A DNA stretch of 64,000 nucleotides from Takakia lepidozioides (GCA_030704615.1 CM060732.1:4094001-4158000), one strand, 5' to 3'; counted from the stretch's first letter, positions 52,266-63,450 are shown. Notes: generated by a model not told the origin, from the sequence alone. Translations and numbers: made by a program.

Positions 52266-52429
52266 ATTTCAGGAGGCTTTCTTATTCATTACATGGTCAT
52301 GCCACACATATCATGTCATATTATCAGATCCATGAATTTAGATGCCTATGTATATGTCATGCCATACATCATTATTTTCTTGCCCCGCATATCCAATTGC
52401 GACTCTGCATGAAGTGGGGCCCATGGGGC

Positions 52430-53450
52430 CGCTCAGGCGACCGCTGCTACTGCCGGTTACCCAACACTCTCATTCTAAGCATGGGCGACCGGTTCAGGCG
52501 GTCGCCCCGTGCTGTGTTTAAACCGCGGCCAGTTGCAACTATCGCCCAATATTTTTCTGCATAGAGGCGACCGACTAAGCCGTCGCCCACGGTTACCCTG
52601 TCCTTTCTGGACCCGGCGGGCGACCGCCTCGCCGGTCGCCCATTATCTTGTCGAACCGGCCGACCCGTGAGCCCGACCGCGGACCGCCAACGTGGACCGC
52701 CCAAGAAATTGATATGGTGGCGGTCCGCTTCGGCAGCGTTGTGAGTGTCTCGAGGAATGATACTCGCAGCACACAACCTTGCAGAGGTATCACCTGCAAA
52801 TCGATGCCCTATTGCATATACCGGTAGAGGTATAGTCTGCCACTATCTACATCACTGTAGAGTTATCACCTGTAAATCCATGCCTTGTTTCAAGGACACA
52901 TTAGATGCATAGTCTTTCATTGAATATGTACATCACTTTAGAGGCATCACCTTAACTTTAGATCGGTGTTTCATGCACACACAGTAGAGGCATAGTCCGT
53001 GATAACAGCGCACACCCTTTCAGAGGTATCACTTGGAAGTCCAACCCTCCATTTTCCGAAACACATCGGCGACCGCCAAAGCGGTCGCCGCTTATTTGTA
53101 AAAAATGCGGAGCCCACCATGTCTTGTGGCTCGCGGGCTTATCTTCTTTAGGCGGGCGACCGCGTGAATATGGTCGCCCATTGCCATCCATAAATGGGCG
53201 ACCGCCACTTCCTGCGACTCGCGACCACCCATTATCTTCTTTAGACGGGCAACCGTTTGGACGGTCGCCCACTGTCATGCTTAAAAGGGCGACTGCCAAC
53301 GGCTGTCGCCCGTTATGAAGGTGAAGCTTGAACACGATGTGAGGGTGATGCGTAGTTCTCATTCGCTACGTACGCCTTTGTAAAGGTATGACCCGAAAGT
53401 CGTCGCCAGTATTTTGTTTCGGTGGGCGATTGCTAAAGCGGCCGCCCATG
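52430..53450. repeat. array of GGGCGACCG...CGGTCGCCC hairpins
   Basis: At least eight near-palindromes of 24-26 bp with the plan gggcgaccg, 5-8 bp loop, cggtcgccc: 52483-52507, 52565-52588, 52618-52641, 53067-53090, 53154-53179, 53245-53270, 53287-53311, 53424-53447. Several have compensating arm changes, for example gggcgactgcc paired with ggctgtcgccc. Some are joined by cattatcttctttag. GC-rich blocks alternate with an AT-richer 90-bp repeat. Confidence 0.85.
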
Positions 53451-53926
53451 GCCGCTACAATGCAAGCTCGGGACATGAAGTCAATCATCCTAAAATGGCA
53501 GAGGGTGAGGATTCCACACTAACAGAGACCAACAGATCAACAGAGATATGGGCTGTAGGGCACAAAGATTGTTTGTGTGTTTGAGGCACTATTATGCAAG
53601 AAGTATTTCATATCTCCGAAGACAACATCATGCCCTTGATGCGAGGATATCAGTTATATATGGTTTCTGGATCGGCAACTGTCTTATTCTTGCCCTCGAT
53701 ACACTTCTCATTTCAAGCCTTGCGTTCGACGCTACAGATAGTTCGGATTTGTGCCCGAGGGGGTGTAGGAGGTAGTGTGCCAGCGCAGAATGGTTGTAAT
53801 TACCTTAGACATCTATTGTTCCTCAGTTTTGCAAGAATACACCTAACTATAGCTGCAAGGTGATGCGGAAATTCGACCCAGGATTCTGTCTTTCACCATC
53901 TAGGGAGGCTCCCGGGGTACATTATG
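53451..53926. other. no gene recognised
   Basis: Open frames here have no recognised domain; the stretch separates the hairpin array from the foldback. Confidence 0.35.
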
Positions 53927-54167
53927 TTACAAGTGTGTGGAAAGTGGATGTGGACAATAGAAACGTACCTTGCATTTCGTGATGAGTTTGCCTCTCAAAG
54001 ATTCACGTTATAATTATACAAGTAGGCCGGGGGACGTGACTCTTCTATCTTTGCATGTCCCCGGGCCTACTTGCATAACTATAACATAATTCGTTGAGAG
54101 GCATACTCATTGCAACATGCTAGGTGCGTTTGTATCTTCCACGTCCACTTTCCACATACCTGTAAGG
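53927..54167. ncRNA. 240-bp imperfect foldback (MIRNA-like hairpin or foldback element)
   Basis: Arm 1 (53927-54040) and arm 2 (54053-54167) are reverse complements over about 113 bp, by eye roughly 85% identical, with a 12-bp loop (tcttctatcttt). Paired words include tgtggaaagtgga with tccactttccaca, gcctctcaa with ttgagaggc and caagtaggcc with ggcctacttg. A transcript from either strand would fold into a long stem. Size and shape fit a young plant MIRNA or a foldback/MITE element; no target or target duplication was identified. Confidence 0.55.
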
Positions 54168-54739
54168 AAAGTTGTCGTGGAACGATACACATGGAAGACG
54201 GGTGAAGGTGAAGTAGGAACAGGATATGAGGCTTTCGTGTAGTCTGTCGTTCACTACGACCATCTTTGCATAGGTGGTACCCTAAAATCTACATTTGTAC
54301 ACCTATAGAGGTATAGTCTGCCACTCACAACCTACATCGTGATAGAGATATCACCTAAAAATATAATCCCTGTTGCATACACGAATAGATGTATAGTATG
54401 CCCGTCACAGCCTACATCGGTACAGAGGTATCACCCAACAATGTAATCCCTGTTTGTACACCAATGGAGGTATAGTTTGTCAGTCGTAGCCTACATCGTT
54501 ACAGAGGTATCACCCGAAAGTGGACTCCATGTTTCATACACAAGTAGAGGTATTATTTGTCATTGTGAGCCTATATCCACAGTGCATGAAAGTGATACTC
54601 CCATTGGGTCTTGCTCTTTTAATTTGCATAGCATTTTGGAGGTTGGAAAGTCCTCCCATTTCAGCATGTTGCCAAGGGATTTTTGGTTGGGATGGGTGTG
54701 GGGGCGCCTTAGGCTGCCCTTGTGAGGGTGGGAATGTCA

Positions 54740-55265
54740 TGACATATGAATTCATGGCGACATCTTCAAAGCTGGAATTGTACCAGATGTCATTCTGAAC
54801 AAGACCCTGGTGGACATGTTTGCAAAATGTGGGTGCATCGAGGATGCAAAGGGAGTGTTCAACACTATGGCTGATCAAGATGTGGTGTTGTGGAGTGCGA
54901 TGCTTGCAGGGTATGCACAGCAGGGACATGGGATGGAGGCTTTGGAGACCTATATGAGCAAATGATGGGGGGAAGCACATCATGTTTGTGTGCATTTGCA
55001 ATGCTTGTGCAAGCCTGGCAGCCCTGAAGAAGGGCAAAGAGGTGCATGGGGATATCATCAAAGCTGGAATTGTACCAAATGTCAACCTAAACACTGCCCT
55101 GGCAGCTCTGGAAAAGGGGAAAGAGGTGCATGGCGACATCTTCAGAGCTGGTGTACCAAATGTCATTCTGAACAATACCCTGGTGGACATGTTTGCAAAA
55201 TGTGGGTGCATCGAGGATGCAAAGGGAGTGTTCAACACTATGGCTAAACAAGATGTGGTGTTTTT
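54740..55265 (+). pseudogene. PPR pseudogene fragment
   Basis: The same chimeric motif set as at 39.9-40.7 kb: GIVPDVILNKTLVDMFAKCG, AKGVFNTMADQDVV, SAMLAGYAQQGHG, CASLAALKKGKEVHGDIIKAG, then a second copy. Frames shift several times (near 54955, 55150). It ends by joining a sequence repeated near 56655 (tttttccctctcattaga). Confidence 0.8.
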
Positions 55266-55389
55266 CCCTCTCATTAGACTCGGCCCTGAGATGCATATTG
55301 AATTTTGTAAATTAGCTTGTTGGCTTCTGAAAGAGGATCAAGAGAGGGAGTCCATAATGCCTCTTCTGGCTCTTCTGGGCATTTGAAGA

Positions 55390-56370
55390 TGCTTTGTGAG
55401 GCAGGCAGACTGAACGAGGCTCTACAGACTTTAAACCATGGAGCATTTCAGCAGATTCAGATATGTATGTATGTGTCTTGCTTAAGTGCATAAAGATGAA
55501 AGGTCTAGAAGCTGGAAAGCAGGTGCTCACCCACATCATCCAAAGTGGACACCCTTGTCAACATGTATGTTAAGTGCGGGAGCATAATGCCTCAACGATC
55601 TTTGATTACGTGGAATACAATGTTGGCAGGATTTACCAAGCATGGGTGTGGTAGGAATGCTTTGGAGACATATGAGCAAATGTTGCGCGAAGGGGTGAAG
55701 CCCAACCACATCACATTTGTTTGTGTTTGCAATGTGTGTGCAAGCCTGGGAGTCCGTGTGCTAAATCGTCAAATCTGGAATTGTATCATATGTCATTCTG
55801 AAGACTGCCTGGTGGACATATATATCAAATGTGGGTGCATCAAGGATGCAAAGGCAGTGTTCAACAATATGGTTGAATGAAATGTGGTATCGTGGAGTGC
55901 AATAATTGCAGGATATGCACAGCAGGGGCGCGGGGTGGAGGCTTTGGAGACCTATGAGCAAATGATGCGGTAAGGGGTGAAGCCCGACCCCATCACGTTT
56001 GTTTGCGTGTGCAAGCCTGGCAGCTCTAGAAAAGGGCAAAGAGGTCCATGGCGACATTGTCAGAGCAAGAATTGTACCAAATGTCCATTTGAACAATACC
56101 CTTGTGGACGTGTATGCAAAATGTGGGTTCATCGAGGATGCGAATTAGAGAGTTTTCAACACTATGGCTGAACAAGATGTGGTGTAGTGGAACGCGATGC
56201 TTGCAGGGTATGCACAGCAAGGACGTGGGATGAAGGCTTTGGTGTTCTATGATCAAATGATGGGGGAAGGGGTGAAGCCCGACCACATAACATTTGTGTG
56301 CATTTGCAATTCATGTGCAAGCCTAGCAGCTCTGGAAAAAGGCAAAGAGGTCCATTGTGACATTGTCATT
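55390..56370 (+). pseudogene. PPR pseudogene with N-terminal segment
   Basis: Starts with the N-terminal module of plant PLS-class PPR proteins (MLCEAGRLNEALQTL, then a broken KGLEAGKQVLTHIIQSGH-type motif), then LVNMYVKCGS, ITWNTMLAGFTKHG, ETYEQMLREGVKPNHITFVC and further units to 56370. Stops and frameshifts occur near 55500, 55770, 55878 and 55975. Being longer than the other copies, it may be closest to the source gene. Confidence 0.8.
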
Positions 56371-56580
56371 TGCAATCCCCCTTTCATCTCTACATCTGTT
56401 TGCTGTTCAAAGGTAGGCTTCCTGGTCACCTGATCCTTAAGCACCCAAGACTTAACCTGGTTGGAGTTATCAACCCACACTGCAGAAGTGTACTCCAAGG
56501 CAAGCCTAATAACGCGACAAAGCATGGTTTATTTTACTTCAGAGTTGATCCAGATTACCTATCATTCCCTGTGGAAGGGC
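56371..56580 (-). pseudogene. LINE RT fragment, minus strand
   Basis: MLCRVIRLALEYTSAVWVDNS matches the LINE segment at 39770 and 8995. It abuts the PPR pseudogene, again joining LINE and PPR sequence. Confidence 0.65.
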
Positions 56581-56789
56581 AGGTATAAGAAATAGATGGT
56601 CAACTGGAAGTAGCAGCAGCAGCAGCGGCACAATTGCACCTTCTTCAACACATTTCACCCTGTTTTTCCCTCTTATTAGAATCGGTCCTAAATTTTCATG
56701 TTGGATTCTGCAAATTAGCTGGTTGAGTGAACCTTTGATAGTTTGGAGTGACTGACATGACACTGCCAATGTGACAACATGAAAGTATC

Positions 56790-57125
56790 CAGAAACAGAT
56801 AACAGCGACGAGAAGCTGTGGAATGAATACTTTTCTGACCCCAGTCAATGGTGGGACAATCTATGCAAGAAGGTGAATGCCTGTTGGATTATAGAGAGTA
56901 ACAGATACAATTGAGCATATGAACTAGTGTGATGAGTTGAGTTGGGTGTTTCCGAGAACAAATCTAGGCTGTCATTGTCAGCTGTTAGCAGCAAGGCAAG
57001 GATGTATGCATGATTTGTGGATAGGTATGGATAGCTGTAGGAGCAGGGATAGAGTGTGGGTGAAGATCCATCCAAGAGGGCCGGACTTCATGAAGCATAG
57101 GCAGCCTCTGAAGCTCATTTTCTGG
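56790..57125 (+). pseudogene. possible OSB-like (PDF-motif) fragment
   Basis: KLWNEYFSDPSQWWDN and, further on, PRGPDFMKHRQPLKL resemble the two halves of the PDF motif of plant organellar single-stranded DNA-binding (OSB) proteins (W-x2-x-F-x-x-P-x-x-W-W-D-N, then P-D-F-K-H). Unrelated sequence with stops lies between. Recognition is by memory only and tentative. Confidence 0.35.
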
Positions 57126-57213
57126 TAAGGTACATGTCATTCGTAATTGTCGTCCCTTGTTCTCAGTTTGCAAATTTAGCTTTTAATGCAAACAACTCAT
57201 AATTATGTTTGAT

Positions 57214-57365
57214 CACTACAACAGATTGCGGCCTTTTATGACTCCCATGGGTGCGCAGTCATGACAGATTTGTGGCATAAATGCCATTTGCAGTCGTAAA
57301 TGCCTTTGAAGTCATAACGCAGGTCTGGGGAAGACGTATATGCGACTACATGACTCCGGACTCTA
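57214..57365. mobile_element. end of another CACTA element
   Basis: CACTACAACAGATTGCGGCC, close to the left end at 23564, followed by subterminal-type words ttatgactcc, gcagtcatgac, agtcataacg and cgactacatgactcc. No matching right end was found to the edge of the window, so it is truncated. Confidence 0.7.
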
Positions 57366-57375
57366 CGCAACACAG

Positions 57376-59083
57376 GTCAAACGGTTCAAAAACGGAATGG
57401 AAAAAAAATCATGTGCACGCGAAACGCAGTCCAACAGGTCCCACAATAATAGCAGATGAACCAGAATTCATTGAATGGATCAAATGAATTTGAGCAAATA
57501 ATTAGGTTTACATTGCCTTTGATTGGGGGTTTCTGCTACGTATCGATTTTGTTTTTGGCTCAATTTTGTTGGGCGGCTTCAAGCCTCCCACCGCTACATC
57601 CTTGCAAACATTTGGACCAAAAAAAAAAAAAAAAAAAAAAAAAACTCTTCGCTCACTATTGCAGAACTCTCTATAAAGAGTGCATGTAATAGAACGCAAA
57701 TCAAGTTTGGAGTGCAAAACAGGGAAGAAACTATGGTTTTGGGTCCAAATGAATTTTGTTCACTCCAAAAATTGGCGTGCACGTAACATATGTCCTCATT
57801 ACACATACGGTTCAAAAATGGAATGGAAAAAAAATCATGTACACACGAAACACAGTCCAACAGGTCCCACAGTAATTGTAGATGAACCAGAATGGGTCAA
57901 TGGATGGTTGCCCATCCAAATCATTTTTGTTTGCTTTCAAACTTTGCCAGTACGTTCGGTATACCCTCTCACAGGTCCCGGACTAATATGAGATCAATCG
58001 AAATTCATTCGATGACGGATGGTTGTCCATCGAAATGATTTTGGTTCGCTTTGAGACTTGTCCAGTATGTTCAATGTACCATCTAAGAGGTCCCAGTGTA
58101 ATATAAGATCAATCGAAATTCGTTCAATTGGCGAATGAGGCGTTCACCTCTCATCCAATTTGTGTTCATTGCGAAAAATAAATCTTGCAATGCGTGCACG
58201 GCTATTGCACCCATTTAACGGATGTGGTTGAAGCCCACATTTTGCCCGCATGGCCTTGGACATGTGTGTGACACATGTGCAGAGACACAACAAAAGAAAA
58301 AAAATCATTTGCCTCCCCATCGACGCGCTCACCCCTCAACGAATTTAATTGAATTTAAATGAATTTGAAGCAAATAATTAGGTTTATATTGCCTTTGATT
58401 GGGGGTTTCTGCTACGTATTGATTTTGTTTTTGGCTCAATCTTCTTGGGCGGCTTCAAGCTTCCCACCGCTACATCCCTGCAAAAATTTGGACAAATTTT
58501 TTTTAAAAAAAAATTAAAAAATATATATATATATATTCTCTTCGCTCACTATTGCAAAACTCTCTATGAAGAGTACATGTAATAGAACGCAAATCAAGTT
58601 TGGAGTGCAAAACAGGGAATAAACTATGGTTTTGGGTCCAAATGAATTTTGTTCACTTCCAAATTTGGCACGCACGTAATATATGTCCTCATTACACATA
58701 TGGTTCAAAAATAGAATGAAAAAAATCATGTGCACGCGAAACGCAGTCCAACAGGTCCCACAGTAATAGTAGATGAACCAGAATTCATTGAATGGGTCAA
58801 CGGATGGTTGCCTATCCAATTCATTTTTGTTTGTTTTCAAACTTTGCCAGTACGTTCGGTATACCCTCTCACAAGTCTCGGACTAATATGAGATCAATCG
58901 AAATCCATTTGATGGCCCAACGGATGGTTGTCTATCGAAATAATTTTGGTTCGTTTTGAAACTTGGCCAGTATGTTCAATGTACCATCTAATCCCAGAGT
59001 AATATGAGATCAATCAAAATTCGTACAATGGGCCAACGGATGGTTGCCCATCCAAATGATTTTCGTTCGTTTCAAGACTTGGC
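57376..59083. repeat. tandem block with dispersed repeat R copies 2 and 3
   Basis: Two long diverged units, about 870-895 bp apart, share gcaaataattaggtttacattgcc, gtttctgctacgtat, ccaccgctacatcc, then repeat R (inverted relative to 4565-4790), then ggtcccacagtaat and agatgaaccag. Further short units (gatggttgcccatcc, gaaatgattttggttcg, atatgagatcaatcgaaat) recur four to five times to 59083. A run of 26 A at 57619-57644 is inside the first unit. Confidence 0.8.
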
Positions 59084-60046
59084 GATGTCCTCTACAACTA
59101 TGTGCCCCACTCCAGTATGCCGAAGGACACAAAGACAGGCAAACCGTGGCGGTACAGCCGGACCCGGAGCCCTGCTTTCATCCAAACCCTCATGGAGACG
59201 TGCTCGGATGTCCAAGGGCGGATTCTTGACCTCACATGTGGCACGGATAAGCCTTCACGTGCTCAGTTTGTCCCCTGGCCCGATTGCAATTTCATGCCAC
59301 AAGCTATTAACCGCCCGCTTTGTTCCTCAGGTGCTTCAATGTGGGCAGGGACGTTGTCCGACAGGCATGTGTTTGCCTTCGAGCCAGATACTGCCCTCCA
59401 CAACTCGGAACTTGCAGCGGCTGAACGTCTGCCCAAAGAGGAAGAGGCACCCTCGGAGGATGAGGAAAAACCCGAGAAGGAGCAGGGGGAGGAACAAGTT
59501 GGGATCAAGGCCGAGGAGCCCCCGGTTTACGAGTGAGTGGTCGCATTGTAAGTTGCCTCGAGATTTCGTGAGGCACCTCCCTTTGCTCTCTTATTTCATT
59601 GAAAACCCTTTCTGCTTCTGCTGGTATTGACATTCTTGAAGTGGATTTGTTCTTACTGTAGGATGCCAAGTACTGCAGGAGGGACGTCTACACCGGAGTT
59701 CATGGGCAGGAGGAACGTGCCTTTTTTTGCCAGGGGGGATTTCATGCCTAGTCCAGAAAGGGACTACATCCTTCCCACTTATGCTGCCCGGCTTGCTTCG
59801 GTGTCCATTAGGAGGTCTTCCGAACCTAGTCGTGTACAACAGATTTTAGACGAGGCAAGCCTCAAGAAAATGAAGATGAGGGAGGAGACAGCAGATATTA
59901 GAGCCCGTCGGGCTCGTAGATTTGTCTTGGATTCTGCTGAGGAAAGTGGGGGAGAAGAGGCAGAAGATTCCCAGGAGGTGAGGTGGACAGTCCCCCAAAG
60001 AGAGGATGGAATTTTTAAGAGGCATAGTGCAACCGATGCATCATAG
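59084..60046 (+). CDS. SAM-dependent (N-type DNA) methyltransferase-like ORF, 5'-truncated, 2 exons
   Basis: Exons 59084-59532 and 59662-60046 join in phase (donor cga|gtgagt, acceptor tactgtag) for about 277 codons. DVLYNYVPHSS opens the frame, right at the edge of a repeat, so the 5' part is lost. RSPAFIQTLMETCSDVQG and ILDLTCGT match motif I of amino-methyltransferases (D-x-x-x-G-x-G), and GASMWAG with RHVFAFEPD matches the next strand and its acidic residue that binds SAM ribose. An 84-bp in-frame insertion (59246-59329) splits motif I between CGT and GAS. It ends in a good splice-acceptor-like tttgttcctcag but has no GT donor. The rest is E/K-rich, then Arg-rich (RARRARRFVLD). The methyltransferase call rests on a few motifs. 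Confidence 0.5.
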
Positions 60047-60689
60047 AGCTCGGAGGATGGGGGGGATGAGGGGGATGAGGAAGGAGGAGGGCCAAGTTCC
60101 TCGGAAGGTGTAGGAGAGTAGTTCCCATTCCTGCTATGTCAGTTAGGACACACTTGTATAGACGTGGCTTGCCACAAAATTTGCAATAAAATGTTGCATT
60201 TCATTGCTATGACGAGTCCACATGACCCTATTTCCGTGGACACACAATGGCCCGCTCATGTTTTTTTTTTTTTCCGCTCATGCTCATGCCGCTCATGAAA
60301 TAGCAGCCCCCGGATAGAGCAGGCTTATTCATCAAATAAGCCTGATGAATGAATGAAGTTTTGAGAAGATTTCATCCTGATGGATTAGAGTCGGATGAAA
60401 TATGAAAAACTTCACAAGGATGGATACATTATATTGTAGATAAAAACCCTTTATTACATTAATTTTTTAAATAAAACTCTGGATTTTTTGTGATCATTTT
60501 TTAACAACAACTGGGTGAAAGGATATTGCCCTACCATATTTTCAAAGTAAAACTTTTCTAAAATTTACCTCAAAAAAATAAACTACACCCTATATTTGTT
60601 CTCAAGTGGTTTTGAAAATACGGGGAGTGACCCCCCCAAGGTGGTTGTAGGGGTATCAGGTGGGTGTGTATGGTGGGGTATTGTTTCAA
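60047..60689. other. no gene recognised; AT-rich
   Basis: Probably the 3' UTR of the methyltransferase-like ORF, then AT-rich DNA. Confidence 0.35.
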
Positions 60690-62215
60690 GAGATAAGGAA
60701 GACTCCGGTCGAGGCCGGCGTAACTAAGAGTCATTTCGCCTTGCGGCTACTGCTCCCTTTCGAGGGTGGGCCCTATATAAATATGACAGGTGTCCAGGGG
60801 GCACCAAGTAACCGGGGGTATGAGGTACCTCTGGGTACCCGAGGGTACCCAGGGGTACCAGAGATGGGGTGGATTCGAGTTTCCGCTTATTGGTTATGAT
60901 GGCTGTGAGAGAGCGAAGTGCCGTATTTGGTGCCTACAGAGATGACGGAGAGTGGGCCCATGGCCCACCCTCGTCGGCGAATAGCAAGGATAAGCGGAGC
61001 GTATTTTTGGTGCTTTTCGAGGATAGAGGTGTGCGGGAAGCGGTCGTGGCAGTACGTAAATTCGATGAAGTGTATGATTAGTGGTGGGGTAGGAGTTGAC
61101 AAACACAGGGTCATAGCTAGGATGATACTGTATAGTCTGGGGGTCTACCTTGGTAAGTGCCGCTGGCATTGATGAGTGAGAACTATCTGGTTTCTTTATG
61201 TCGTTGTAATAGTTTGTGGATGTGCCATACAGCTTGATTGTGCCTGGCGATACGAAGGCCATGCAAGACTGGGTGTGAGCATTTACTGAGGATATGTGGC
61301 CAAGTGTCAGATACTGCATGTATATGGGAGCAGATGGGGCAGTGTGGGGATGTAAAAATGGTTGGCCAGAAGGTATGTTTACGCTGGTGCCCCCATATAC
61401 TGGGCGAATCTAAACTTAAGTATTTGATTTGTGCGTCGGAAGCGGCTTTGGTGTGCCAGAAGTGGTTGAACAGTTTATGATGGAGTACTGTGGAGTGTGT
61501 CCATTTTTGGATATGTTGTTTGGTGTGACTGAGAGATGTAGTGGCTTGTTTGTTGGCTTCTTTAGATAGAGTAGAGCGGAGGTTACGAATAGGTTTAGGT
61601 TCGGGGGGGCTTGGAATTGGATGTATTAGCCAGAAAGGATGCGTATGTGCAGTGTGGATGGGGTCTGTGGAGGGTTCTACTGGGGGTTTGGAGGCCCCTA
61701 GTTGGGCAAGGAGGTCAGCCTCCTCGTTCCCGTTGATTCCGGTATGTGAGCGTACTTTAAGAAATTGAATGGGTTGGTTGATTGAGATGGCTAAAGTGAT
61801 GATTGTTGAGATAAGATTACGATCTGGGTGGTGATGGTGGAAGGATGGGCTGGCTATGTGGTTTCGCAAGAGAAAGAGCGAAGTTAAGTTGTCTGTAAAA
61901 ACGTAGTATGGTGAGGGGAATGCGTGTAGCTGGGAGAGGGCTTCGTAGATGGCCATAAGTTCGGCACATAGTATGGTTGCGGGGCCCGGAAGTCGATGGG
62001 CTGTACCAGTGTTAGTGGCCGCGTAGTAGACTCCATATCCGGCGCAGCTTGGGAGCCATCTGTGTAGTGTGCATGTGCTGAGTGGTATTTTAAAGGGGTA
62101 GGGCCTAGATGAATTGTTGCTGAGTGGTTTTTGGCTTGTTGGACGAGGGATCCCAAGAGGATGAAGCCTGCCAAATCTCGTCTCAGTTGGAGTTGACCCG
62201 TCACTCAAATCCTTA
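60690..62215 (-). mobile_element. RNase H LINE, 5'-truncated copy C
   Basis: Longest copy of the family. The minus-strand ORF (62208-61183) holds a C-terminal RNase H followed by a Cys/His tail (HCPICSHIHAVSDTW). The 3' tail at 60700-60780 matches copies A and B (gccggcgtaactaagag, gcggctactgctccc, gagggtgggccct). Confidence 0.85.
61183..62208 (-). pseudogene. LINE RNase H domain and C-terminal zinc motif
   Basis: RNase H landmarks are the acidic ILCAELMAIYEALSQLHAF (Glu), YVFTDNLTSL (Asp) and SHTGINGNEEADLLAQLG (final Asp). The first catalytic Asp lies in HYTDGSQ, which is in another frame at about 62050-62080, so a frameshift near there inactivates the domain. RNase H would remove the RNA template during retrotransposition. 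Confidence 0.85.
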
Positions 62216-62770
62216 AAAAACTACTAAAACATGCTATGTTTCTCCAAGGGGCCCCAATAATGGGTCCCACAGCCCGATTGCCCTGGAAATTGGCAGGTGG
62301 GTGCAGGAGGAAGATAAGCACATAATGTGCAGTCAATTTTGTCTTAAAAGTCAATTTTGTAATGGCATCGCTCCCTGGTATCTCCTACACGGCTCCCCGT
62401 GGGTTTAGCAATTATGTAAGGGTTTAATTTTTTCCCTTCAATAATTCATTAATAAAATTCTCAGGGCCACTGTCCCCTGTTCTTTTTTTTTATTTTAAAT
62501 TACTCCCTTTATTCAATGCAGGGGTCTTTTTTTTTTGAAAAAAGTCAAACTAGGGCCCTCTGCGTTTAGGGTAACAGGCTGCGGCCCAGATCTTCAAAAT
62601 ATGTAAAGCAGTTTCACTCAGGCCCTGATTCTAAAGTGGTCCAGGAATTACTCTGGCCCAGGAATTAGATATGGGGCGCTTATGTAGTAAGGTGTATTAA
62701 GGAATGAGATCAAGGGGTCCAAAAAAGAAGGGAGGAATTGGCCAAATTTAGAATAGGTTGACATGTGTCC
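62216..62770. other. no gene recognised
   Basis: AT-rich sequence with T/A runs and no supported feature. Confidence 0.4.
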
Positions 62771-62775
62771 AGGGC

Positions 62776-62858
62776 TTCTAGAAGGTCTAGAAGGTCGAGG
62801 GTCCGCGGGCTTCTAGAAGGGTTCTAGAAGGGTCCCACCACCCCGAGAGGGTATATAA
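62776..62858 (+). promoter_or_regulatory. promoter-like region: HSE-like repeats and TATA box
   Basis: Three TTCTAGAA palindromes (62776-62783, 62811-62818, 62822-62829), plus a half-copy tctagaa at 62786, fit heat-shock-element half-sites (TTCnnGAA). A good TATA box, tatataa at 62852-62858, follows 23 bp after the last one. No gene is recognisable downstream. It may be an LTR promoter or that of an unseen gene or transcript. Confidence 0.55.
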
Positions 62859-63149
62859 GGGAGGCCCCCCCCTCTTTACTACCAACTAACTTACTACTTA
62901 CTAAATTAGTAAATAGTGGGCTCTCCAAAGGCAGGCCCCCCAAAAAAAACAGCAAACATGAATCAATTAATTAATAGAAGCCACAATAAGAAACAAGGAA
63001 AATGACATTGTAGAATTTAATCATTTGATTTGAAAACCATCAGTACTAGTGGGCACTATTTTGATGATGTGGAGAAATTTTGCATACAATAAAGATGAGT
63101 TCAACATCAGCACGTAAATTACCATCACATTACTGACACGTCCTAAAAT

Positions 63150-63450
63150 ACAGCAGCAAATCCAATATAACCATCGGCAAGACTTGAAGAAACAGCCAGC
63201 CCCTCATTACAACTTCACATAAACAGAACATGATCATGAATCACTTCAAATAGACCCATTGCTGAAAAGCCAAAGAGCCTTCAGTTTAACAACTTAAAGA
63301 CTGAAATCCGATATAACCATACACTGAGACTTGAAGAAACAGCCGCCCTCTCATTACAACTTCACATAAAGAGAACACGATCATGACTCCACTTCAAGCA
63401 GACCCATTACTGAAAAGCTGAAGAGCCTTCAATTTGACAACTTTAAGGAC
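63150..63450. repeat. tandem duplication, about 147 bp
   Basis: Two copies share ccaatataaccat/ccgatataaccat, gacttgaagaaacagcc, tcattacaacttcacataaa, gagaaca-gatcatga and cccattnctgaaaagc. It may be a duplicated 3' UTR part of a minus-strand gene. Confidence 0.75.

Larger units (their letters stand above)
52755..54580. repeat. interspersed tandem repeat of about 90 bp
   Basis: Units share agaggtatcacc, aatccctgt, catacac and tagaggtatagt-ctgcc. They occur in blocks at 52780-53040 and 54285-54580, with single units near 53385 and 52860. The hairpin array and the 240-bp foldback lie between blocks. Confidence 0.8.

Noticed and set aside
52430-53450. CRISPR-like array
   Set aside because: Hairpin units are irregularly spaced, spacers are not uniform and the DNA is eukaryotic.
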